The position numbers and the translations under genes were made by a program. DNA of 64,000 nt from Archangium violaceum (GTDB taxonomy: Bacteria > Myxococcota > Myxococcia > Myxococcales > Myxococcaceae): the NCBI RefSeq assembly GCF_016859125.1, contig NZ_CP069338.1, forward strand, positions 3,312,501 to 3,376,500. Direction: 5' to 3'. This document shows positions 52,522 through 59,305 of this stretch, piece after piece; position 1 is the stretch's first letter; the number at the start of each line of letters is the position of its first letter. The notes beneath the pieces are model-generated. The model had not been told where the DNA came from. It ran no database searches and saw only the letters and a list, made by a program, of their open reading frames with translations.

Positions 52522-53085
52522 TCAGACCTCGGTGAAACGCGTGCCGGTGATGTGCTCGCGCTCGAGGGCCTGCTTGAGGTCCTCGGAGACGATGAGGGCT
52601 CCAGTCCAGCCCCAGGGACGGAAGAGGCGGGCGTCGCCGGGCTTCGTGGGGTCGATGCGCATGCCCGCGACCACCCGGTACTGGCCCACCTTCTCGGGCT
52701 GGCCGTCCTCGGGCGTGAAGTACTGCACCTCCTCGCACCGGGCGTCGTCGATGCAGCGGATGATGCGCAAGGGGTTGAGGATGAACCTGGGCCCGGCGTG
52801 TCCGTCGACCTGGGCGGGGATGAATTGAACGTCCCGGACGTCCAGCCGCTCGAAGAGCCGGACGAAGCGCTCGTTGACCACGAGGATGCTGAAGGCGGCC
52901 CAGCAGAAGTCCAGCTCCACTCCGTCGGGCCTCACGGGGAAGCGGATCGTCCCCACGGGATCGATCCACCTGCCGTCGTCGAACTGCCAGGGATTGATCT
53001 TCTGCCCGTGCTCATCGACGGGGCTCCTCAGGTGCCAGCGCCCTGGGTGGTGTCTGTCGTCCGTCAGTTTGTAATACCTGGGCAT
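52522..53085 (-). CDS. Imm11-family immunity protein
   Basis: 187 residues of the Imm11 (PF07791) family, which protects myxobacteria and relatives from polymorphic nuclease toxins. It starts YYKLTDDRHHPGRWHLRSPVDEHG, continues with VVNERFVRLFERLDV and GPRFILNPLRIIRCIDD, and ends MRIDPTKPGDARLFRPWGWT followed by the LIVSEDLKQALEREHITGTRF helix. The gene lies 12 bases downstream of a truncated AHH toxin on the same strand, so it is the immunity half of a toxin-immunity pair. A near-copy of its 3' end is found at 56348-56514. Confidence 0.85.
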   Translation of the reverse strand: MPRYYKLTDDRHHPGRWHLRSPVDEHGQKINPWQFDDGRWIDPVGTIRFPVRPDGVELDFCWAAFSILVVNERFVRLFERLDVRDVQFIPAQVDGHAGPRFILNPLRIIRCIDDARCEEVQYFTPEDGQPEKVGQYRVVAGMRIDPTKPGDARLFRPWGWTGALIVSEDLKQALEREHITGTRFTEV

Positions 53086-53097
53086 TTCGCTTCGAGC

Positions 53098-53574
53098 TCA
53101 GTCCTGGGACTTCGTTATCAGCCGGTGGAGTCGCGACCCAGGAGTGCATACTTCATCCGCGATCTTCGCGAGTACCTCCACCAGCTTGTTCTTGCAGAGA
53201 GCGGCGGTTCCGCAGCCGCTCATTGCCCGACGCAGCTCATCGTACAACGCCTGATGGTACGCCTCGGGATGAGGGCCCTTGTGGCCCTTGAGATAGACGA
53301 GGTTCTCCTTCGCATCCAGGCTCATCCCCGCCAGCTCGAAGAATTCCTCGAAAAGTGGCGTCCATGGGCCGCCCCGCAGCGTCGAGGTGTCGTTCTTGTT
53401 GGTGGCGAGGTGGTGCCAGTAATAGCCGTCCCTCGGCTCGGAGCCATCGGAGCAGGCGGTGGCCGAGGCGGTGCCCGCCGCCACCCCCGCGACGAGGACG
53501 GTGCCATCGGCCACCATCTGGACCGTCGTCGCGCCCTCCAGCGTCAGGCCCTCTGGGAGCGAGAGTTCGAGGCA
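53098..53574 (-). pseudogene. 5'-truncated AHH nuclease toxin
   Basis: Encodes only the C-terminal part of an AHH-type (HNH/Endo VII superfamily) toxin: YYWHHLATNKNDTS with the HH pair, GGPWTPLFEEFFELAGMSLD, LVYLKGHKGPHPEAYHQALY and a helical tail. It parallels the last 150 or so residues of the lipoprotein toxin at 53688. The lipoprotein leader and membrane region are missing. The frame runs on to 53802, but that stretch overlies the divergent promoter of the 53688 gene and is not toxin-like. ATG 53517 could start a 139-residue form, which would be an unsecreted nuclease. Most likely a decayed toxin whose immunity gene (52522) is retained. Confidence 0.6.
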
Positions 53575-53612
53575 CCCGCTGCATCCTCCACCCCCCAGCC
53601 CAACCCGGTGGC

Positions 53613-53642
53613 TTGACGGGCGCACCCGTATTTCCGTGTAAT
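53613..53642 (+). promoter_or_regulatory. Sigma-70-type promoter of AHH lipoprotein toxin
   Basis: TTGACG (53613-53618), an 18-bp spacer and TGTAAT (53637-53642), 45 bases before GTG 53688. The same arrangement, embedded in closely related flanking DNA, precedes the second lipoprotein toxin (56578-56607), so its conservation supports function. Confidence 0.6.
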
Positions 53643-53687
53643 TCCGGCACGACGGCCCACACGCCGCGTCGCCTCCGGAGGTGCGCC

Positions 53688-55034
53688 GTGTCCACCCGTC
53701 TTGTTGGCTCGCGCCTACCTGGCGCTCGGCTGCGTCCCCTGCTGGGCGGCTGGCTTCTCCTCGCGCTCTGTCTTCAGTCCGCCTGCGCCACGGGCACCCC
53801 ACGGGGCGGCTTCCTGGTGGGCTACCGCTCCCATTCGCTCACGCCCCCACCAGCCCCCAAGGAGTACGTCACCCTCACGCCGAGGAGCGACTTCGCGCCC
53901 GTCCAGGTTTCGGACGCGGAGTTTCGCGACGCCGTCACCCAGCTCGTACTGGAGGTTCCCCTGCGGGTCGCAGCCCGCCCCACCAGGCCTCTGGCGGGCC
54001 GTCTGGTACTGGCCTCCTGGCCGCCGGGTGCCGCGGGGGATTCCAGCGTCGAAGGCGGTTACGCGCGCCTGTGCGAGCGGCGTGGCTCTCCGGGAGATTG
54101 CTTCTGGCTCCTGGGGGATGGTCCACACGACACCACCCTCGGTCACCGGGACAGGTTCGCACTGGCCCTCAGTCTCGCCCTCACCCCAGCGGTGGCGGCG
54201 GCCACGGGCGTCCTCCAGGACTTCTCCGGGCACGCCATGACGACGCTCCTCACGGGCCTCTCCCTCTACCTCGTGGTGCTCATGGCACCGGAGCCCCTCT
54301 CCAAAGGCCTTGCCCTGGCGATGACCCTCTTCCTCTGGGGCTACCTGGGCCATGAGCTCTGGGGATTGATTTCCGCCACGAAGGACCTCTGGGACGAGGC
54401 GGAGGCCGCCAGCGCGTTTCACGAGTTACGCGACGCGAGCGAGCGGTACGCCCAGGTGCTCGGACCCAATACCCTGCGTGTCCTCATCCTCCTGGCGACC
54501 TGGAAGGCGGGCGCCAGGGGCAAGGAGGCCATGACGGGGAGCGGGCTGCCGGGTTTCCCCCAGGCGGTGCGGAACGCCGCCGCCGCGGGCCGCTTCCGGC
54601 TGCCCGCGGCGGCTTCCGATGCGACGTCGGTGTCCGTGGTCGAGGGCAGACTGACGCTCACGCTTCCGTCCGGCTCGGGCGCCATCCTCGCCATGCAGAA
54701 TCAGGAGGAGGGCGACATCCACCACATCGCCACCGTGGAGAATGAAAAGTCCCCAGCCCGGGGCGGACCGTGGACGCCAAGACTCAAGAAATTCTTCGAC
54801 AAGGCCGGCATGTCGATGGAGGACCCAGCCAACAAGGTCCGTATCCCGGGCCACAAGGGACCTCACCCCGAGGAGTACCATCAGGAGGTATATGAGCGGC
54901 TAGAGAGGGCAGTCAGGCGCTGCGAAACCACGGCGCAGTGTCGGGAGGCCCTCACCCGGGAATTGGGGAAACTGGCCGAGCAACTCAAGAGCGTAGGTTC
55001 CAAGCTCAACAAGCTCGTCACCCGCACCGAGTGA
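53688..55034 (+). CDS. SitA-like lipoprotein toxin with AHH nuclease domain
   Basis: 448 residues from GTG 53688, with GGAGG 6 bases upstream. A lipoprotein signal (GGWLLLALCLQSAC, Cys about 34) is followed by GTPRGGFLVGYRSHSLTPPP, an alpha/beta stretch, a two-helix membrane hairpin (about 185-230) and the C-terminal AHH nuclease (about 335-448). The nuclease has DIHHIATVENEK with the HH pair (345-346), GGPWTPRLKKFFDKAGMSM and IPGHKGPHPEEYHQEVYERL. The immunity gene follows after 15 bases. In Myxococcus, SitA lipoprotein toxins of this general design pass between cells by TraAB outer-membrane exchange; delivery here is inferred. Shares its leader with the toxin at 56652. Confidence 0.75.
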   Translation: MSTRLVGSRLPGARLRPLLGGWLLLALCLQSACATGTPRGGFLVGYRSHSLTPPPAPKEYVTLTPRSDFAPVQVSDAEFRDAVTQLVLEVPLRVAARPTRPLAGRLVLASWPPGAAGDSSVEGGYARLCERRGSPGDCFWLLGDGPHDTTLGHRDRFALALSLALTPAVAAATGVLQDFSGHAMTTLLTGLSLYLVVLMAPEPLSKGLALAMTLFLWGYLGHELWGLISATKDLWDEAEAASAFHELRDASERYAQVLGPNTLRVLILLATWKAGARGKEAMTGSGLPGFPQAVRNAAAAGRFRLPAAASDATSVSVVEGRLTLTLPSGSGAILAMQNQEEGDIHHIATVENEKSPARGGPWTPRLKKFFDKAGMSMEDPANKVRIPGHKGPHPEEYHQEVYERLERAVRRCETTAQCREALTRELGKLAEQLKSVGSKLNKLVTRTE

Positions 55035-55049
55035 GGTAGGGGGTGTGTC

Positions 55050-56306
55050 ATGGCGAAAAACTATTTCAAGCTGACCGACGACATGACCTGGCCGGACCGC
55101 TGGTTGTTGGGAGACCCCATCGACGAGCAGGGCAAAGAGGTACGTGGACGGCAGTTCATGAGCGGCGAGCCCACCCGTTTTGACGGGCGCCTTCGCGTCC
55201 CGGTCTACCATCCTGGCTCTTCTCTCGACTTCACGCGCGTGGACACGGGGGGCTTCCCCGTGGTCTCCGAAAAGGTGGCCCGCGTTCTGGCCGAACTGGC
55301 TCCCGGCGACGTTCAACTGATCCCCGCCGAAGTGGAGTCGCGGCCAGAGACCTACTTCGTGGTCAACGTCGCGCGCCGGGTGAAGTGCATTGATGAAGTA
55401 GCCTCGGAGGAGGTGCGGTACGGGGAACCGGAAGACAACTGGCCCGACGAGCTTGGATATTATGAGGCCGTTTACGGCATGCGCATCGACCCCACCCAGG
55501 TGGGCGATGCCAAGGTGTTTCGTCCCTGGGGTTACACAGGGTCCCTGCTTGTTGCCGAAGACGTGAAGGAGGCCCTCGAGCGCACTGGTGCCACTGGGCT
55601 CAACTTCACGCAAGTCACCGGGCCCAGCCCCATCAGCGATGAGGAGCGCGCCTACAAGCGGAGGTGCCGCGAGCTTCTGGACCCCCCCCTAGCCGCCAGA
55701 CGCGCAGCGTGGAAATGCCTCGGCGCGGTGGACGAGCTGGCCGTCGTCCCCAGGGCCATCTGCTACGAATGGCCGGGCCACCGGCAAGACTGGCGTGTCA
55801 TCCATCGGGAGGCAGGGCGCCTCCTCCTCGTCTCCGAGGGCCTTTCGGACCCCTTCATCGCCCGTCTGGAGCCCTCGGTGGGTTTTGGCCTGGAGCTCGC
55901 TCTAGAGACGGAGCAGACGGAACTGCACCTCGATTCCATCGAGGGAAGCTGGCCCTTCACTCTGCTGGAGCGAGTCTCCAAGGAGGTGGTGGCCCACGAG
56001 AACGTGCGAGAGAGGGCCAAGGCGGGCCTCGTTGCGCTGGAGGTAGCGGGGACGGGCATGCCCGCGACCCTCGTCACCCAGGAGGGCCGGGTGGGCGCGC
56101 TACTTGGCCTGGAGTCGCGCACACTGCCAAGGCGGTTTCCCACGCCGTTCGGCGACGTGCGGCTCGTCACCGTCAAGGCCCTCCTTCCCGCCGAGCTGGA
56201 GTACGTGTTGAAGCGTGGCGAGGCGGGCCTGGACGAGTTGGCGCGGCGCTTCGCGGAAACCGGGGAGGAGCACGTCTCCCGCGCCAGCCGACAAGCAGTG
56301 GTGTAG
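55050..56306 (+). CDS. Imm11-SUFU fusion immunity protein
   Basis: 418 residues. Residues about 1-190 are an Imm11 domain (YFKLTDDMTWPDRWLLGDPI, DPTQVGDAKVFRPWGYTGSL, VAEDVKEALERTGATGLNF), parallel to the stand-alone Imm11 at 52522. Residues about 200-385 look like a bacterial SUFU domain: VIHREAGRLLLVSEGLSDPF, VGFGLELALETEQTEL and a following helix/strand core (WPFTLLERVSKEVVAHENV). SUFU-family proteins are known immunity proteins of polymorphic toxin systems. It lies 15 bases behind the AHH toxin, so the Imm11 half presumably neutralises it; the SUFU half would cover a second toxin or bind another part of this one. Confidence 0.7.
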   Translation: MAKNYFKLTDDMTWPDRWLLGDPIDEQGKEVRGRQFMSGEPTRFDGRLRVPVYHPGSSLDFTRVDTGGFPVVSEKVARVLAELAPGDVQLIPAEVESRPETYFVVNVARRVKCIDEVASEEVRYGEPEDNWPDELGYYEAVYGMRIDPTQVGDAKVFRPWGYTGSLLVAEDVKEALERTGATGLNFTQVTGPSPISDEERAYKRRCRELLDPPLAARRAAWKCLGAVDELAVVPRAICYEWPGHRQDWRVIHREAGRLLLVSEGLSDPFIARLEPSVGFGLELALETEQTELHLDSIEGSWPFTLLERVSKEVVAHENVRERAKAGLVALEVAGTGMPATLVTQEGRVGALLGLESRTLPRRFPTPFGDVRLVTVKALLPAELEYVLKRGEAGLDELARRFAETGEEHVSRASRQAVV

Positions 56307-56347
56307 CCAGAGAGGGGCTGCGTTACGGAGCGTTGACCCCTGAGCGT

Positions 56348-56514
56348 CAGACTTCGGTGAAGCGTGTGCCGGTGATGTGCTCGCGCTCGAGGGCCAGCGT
56401 GAGGTCCTCGGAGACGATGAGCGCCACCGTCCATCCCCAGGGTCGGAAGATGCGGGCGTCGCCTGGCTTCGTGGGGTCGATGCGCATGCCCGCGACCACC
56501 CGGTACTGACCCTA
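56348..56514 (-). pseudogene. Imm11 C-terminal fragment
   Basis: 167 bases on the minus strand are nearly identical to the 3' end of the Imm11 gene at 52522, from the stop codon back to about GQYRVVAGMRIDPTK. They include MRIDPTKPGDARIFRPWGW-like and EREHITGTRFTEV coding. The similarity ends abruptly at about 56514 (next to CTAAGGGG). A non-functional duplication scar. Confidence 0.8.
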
Positions 56515-56577
56515 AGGGGCTCTGCCCGGCTTGCAGCTTACCTGCTGTGTCCTCCCACCCTCTGCCAACCCGGTGGT

Positions 56578-56607
56578 TTGACTGGTGTACCTGTATTCCC
56601 GTGTAAT
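56578..56607 (+). promoter_or_regulatory. Sigma-70-type promoter of second lipoprotein toxin
   Basis: TTGACT (56578-56583), an 18-bp spacer and TGTAAT (56602-56607), 44 bases before GTG 56652. It is nearly the same as 53613-53642, with shared flanks CAACCCGGTGG upstream and TCGCCTCCGGAG around the ribosome site. Confidence 0.6.
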
Positions 56608-56651
56608 TCCGGAATGGCGGCTTTTGGTCGCGTCGCCTCCGGAGATGCCCC

Positions 56652-58334
56652 GTGCCCACCCGTCTTCCTGGTGCTCGCCCTTCGGGCGCGCGTCTGAGCC
56701 CCTGCTTTGGTGTCTGGGCCCTCATCGTCCTCTTCCAGTTCGCGTGTGCCACGGGCACCCCACACGGCAGTCTCCTCGTCGGCTACCGCTACAACCCGCT
56801 CACGTCCCCGCCGGCCCCCCATGTGCGTGTGGCCGCCACGGCGGAGCCCGGGCTCGAGTCCGCCCCCGTGTACGTGGTGGACTTCATGGAGCCCGGCAAC
56901 GTCGCTACTCGGCCGGTGCCCATACCGAGGGCCGAGTTCCAACAGGCGTTCCAGCGCCTCGCTCGCGACGTGCGGTTGAAGCGGAAGTCGCCGCGCGAGG
57001 CCGCCCACGAGTTTCTGAGCCTTGTGGCGACGAAGCCGGACGACCCATGGGTCACCATGACGGGTTACTGGGAGGTGGAGCAGCACTACCGCTCGGCCCC
57101 CACCTGGACACCCCTACGTCAGGATGGCCCGGTTGAGCTCATTCCCGAGGCCGAAGCAGCCCTCAAGCAGAAGTACCTGAAGTGGTGTGAGCACCAGGGT
57201 GGCGGCGACTGCCTCGGCCTGCTGGACGATGGGCCCTACTTGCGCGCCGATGATCGGCGGGCGTTTGCCCTGGCCCTGGCCTTTGGCAGGGTCCTCGAGG
57301 AGACGCGCGATGCACTGAAGGCCGAGCTGCTGGACGTGCAGATGCTCGTCTCCATGGTCGTCTGGACGGTGGCCCTCTACTGCATGATGTGGGTGGTGCC
57401 CGAGCCGACCACCAAGGCCCTTGCCGCCGGAATGACCCTCCTCCTGATGGGCTACCTGGGCCTCGAGACGGTGTACGGGCTGATGGACGGCTGGGCCCGC
57501 ATGGCCGACACGGCGCACCACGCCACCACCCTCGAGGAACTGCGCACGGCGGGCGAGGAATTCGGCGAGGTGCTGGGCGAGGATGCGGCCCGGGCCATGA
57601 TTCTCGCCGTGTCCACACTCGCTGGGCACTCGCTGGGGCAGGTGGTGGCGCGAGTGAAGTCGCTTCCGCGCTTCAAGCTCGCGGGGGCGCAGTTCGAGGC
57701 GCAGGGCGGCGCCGCCGTCATGGAGCACGTGGAAGTCGTGGAGACGACGCTCGCGGCGGAGGGAGCCCTGGCCAAGGCGGTGGCGGCGGTGGAAACGGTG
57801 GCCACCTCACCGCAGGGCCCCATGGCCGTGGTCATGCTCAAGAAGGGGCCGGGCGCCGGGACGGGAACGGCGCTGGGAGGACGCTCCGCCGAAACCGTCA
57901 TTCGTCACCGGGGCGGCAACAGACAGGTGCAACTCAGCAATGGGCAGCGCTGGCACTTACCTCGAGGCAAATCGATTGCGGATATTCCCGCCGAGGACAA
58001 GATGGGGGATATGCTCCAGGAGGCCGTCACCAAGGCCGCCAAGAAGTGGGGGCCCGACAGGCTCTCGCGCAACGAGCGAGAGGCCATCGACGAAGCCCTG
58101 AAGAAGGGCGAATACTGGCTGGCGAGACTGCTGGAACGCGAGGCCCGGGGGCGGTTCGTGCACGAAGAGGTCAAAGCCCAGGTGCGAGGCAGCCTTCAGT
58201 TCAAACACCAGGGAGTGGACGTGTTTGACCTGAAGACGGGCCGCAAGTACGAGATTCTCTCCGGCACGGAGTCGAATCTGGCGCGTCACGGCAGGCGCAT
58301 GGCGGGCGAGTTCTTCCGGATGCTCACCTTCTGA
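56652..58334 (+). CDS. SitA-like lipoprotein toxin, novel C-terminal domain
   Basis: 560 residues from GTG 56652 (GGAG 7 bases upstream). The N-terminus is a sibling of the AHH toxin: PTRLPGARPSGARL, lipobox QFAC (Cys about 33), GTPHGSLLVGYRYNPLTSPP and a membrane hairpin (about 235-280, MLVSMVVWTVALYCMMWVV and ALAAGMTLLLMGYLGLE). The C-terminal 140 residues are unrelated to AHH: LSRNEREAIDEALKKGEYWL, HEEVKAQVRGSLQFKHQGVD, VFDLKTGRKYEILSGTESN and HGRRMAGEFFRMLTF. D-V-F-D...Y-E-I-x-S-G-T...H hints at a restriction-endonuclease-fold toxin, but the E-x-K Lys is not evident. Immunity is presumably encoded by 58349. Delivery by outer-membrane exchange is inferred. Confidence 0.65.
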   Translation: MPTRLPGARPSGARLSPCFGVWALIVLFQFACATGTPHGSLLVGYRYNPLTSPPAPHVRVAATAEPGLESAPVYVVDFMEPGNVATRPVPIPRAEFQQAFQRLARDVRLKRKSPREAAHEFLSLVATKPDDPWVTMTGYWEVEQHYRSAPTWTPLRQDGPVELIPEAEAALKQKYLKWCEHQGGGDCLGLLDDGPYLRADDRRAFALALAFGRVLEETRDALKAELLDVQMLVSMVVWTVALYCMMWVVPEPTTKALAAGMTLLLMGYLGLETVYGLMDGWARMADTAHHATTLEELRTAGEEFGEVLGEDAARAMILAVSTLAGHSLGQVVARVKSLPRFKLAGAQFEAQGGAAVMEHVEVVETTLAAEGALAKAVAAVETVATSPQGPMAVVMLKKGPGAGTGTALGGRSAETVIRHRGGNRQVQLSNGQRWHLPRGKSIADIPAEDKMGDMLQEAVTKAAKKWGPDRLSRNEREAIDEALKKGEYWLARLLEREARGRFVHEEVKAQVRGSLQFKHQGVDVFDLKTGRKYEILSGTESNLARHGRRMAGEFFRMLTF

Positions 58335-58348
58335 AAGGAGCAACAACC

Positions 58349-58975
58349 ATGGGGTGGCTGGAGAACGTCCTCATTGAGGACAAGGAGATTGCAAACGAGC
58401 GGCTGGAGTTGACGGACAAGAATTCGCTCTATTTCCTTGGCCCCAACCTGTTGCTTAGAAACTGCACCGTCATCCTAAAGGTCTCCGCCAGGAACTTGCT
58501 CATCGTTGGGGCTCGGTTCATCGACTGCACCTTCGAGGTGAAGCAGGAACTGAAGAACCACCAACAGTGGGTGTTCGCATCCTTGGCGGGGTGCCGGTTC
58601 AAGGGGCGCCTGTCGGGCTGCGACTTCGGGCACTGGCCTGACTACTCAGAGAGGGCGGGGCACGGCTCCATCGAAAACTGCGACTTCACCGAGGCCCGCC
58701 TGGATGGCTGCCGCATCATGGGGTCGGACCCAGCCACCCTTCGCTTTCCCAAGTGGCCCTGCTTCACCATCCTGGATCCCATCAGGCGAGCCCGCGAGCT
58801 CAACAGCGTCCAATGGCCGGGAGGTTTTCGCCCCATTGTCGTGGAGGGTCAGTACAGGGATCCTCCCTGCACAACGGCAGTAACGCTCTACGCTCCGGCC
58901 CTCGCCAGGCGACGCGAGACCACCGAGAAAGCATTCAGAGCGGTCGTTGAGCAGTTCGACTGCATCGTCTACTGA
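58349..58975 (+). CDS. Presumed immunity protein, pentapeptide-like
   Basis: 208 residues; AAAGGAG 8 bases before ATG, 14 bases after the toxin stop. The central region has degenerate pentapeptide-type repeats with regular Cys/Phe spacing: LLLRNCTVILK, VGARFIDCTFEV, LAGCRFKGRLSGCDFG and IENCDFTEARLDGCRI (about 32-125), suggesting a right-handed quadrilateral beta-helix. The C-terminal 80 residues are a separate alpha/beta part. No named immunity family recognised; position directly behind the toxin is the reason for the call. Slightly lower GC and many AAG/AAC codons compared with neighbours suggest recent acquisition. Confidence 0.6.
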   Translation: MGWLENVLIEDKEIANERLELTDKNSLYFLGPNLLLRNCTVILKVSARNLLIVGARFIDCTFEVKQELKNHQQWVFASLAGCRFKGRLSGCDFGHWPDYSERAGHGSIENCDFTEARLDGCRIMGSDPATLRFPKWPCFTILDPIRRARELNSVQWPGGFRPIVVEGQYRDPPCTTAVTLYAPALARRRETTEKAFRAVVEQFDCIVY

Positions 58976-59305
58976 CGACACAGTGCGGAGAGTCGCCCTG
59001 TCGAAGGGCCGCGACGCACCGACAACTACCGCGGGGAGGGGGGCGTCACCGCATGCGCCACCTCGAAACAGCACGAGGCCCCCGTTCGCATCGTTGTCGA
59101 TGATCACCGGGAGGGATTACTTCGCGGCGAGGCATGCAGGTCCGCCCCACGCACGTGGATGCCCGGCGCGCATCCGGAGAGAGTCAATGCCGCTGACAGC
59201 AGATGACTCCATGCGCTTCCGGCGTTGCATCGTGGATGCATGAGAGCGGATGCGCCGGGGCGGAGGGCCATTGCTCGACCCTCCCTCCCCGGCCTCACGC
59301 GGACC
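58976..59305. other. Non-coding gap before the PKS 3' end
   Basis: 330 bases between the immunity gene and the convergent PKS gene. I see no convincing gene, RNA or repeat. Minus-strand frames here (e.g. one starting MIIDNDANGGLVLFRGG at 59107) overlap the immunity gene antisense and lack a ribosome site. Confidence 0.5.

Noticed and set aside
58646-59107. Minus-strand frame beginning MIIDNDANGGLVLFRGG
   Set aside because: Looks protein-like at its start but overlaps the immunity gene antisense by more than 300 bases and lacks a ribosome site.
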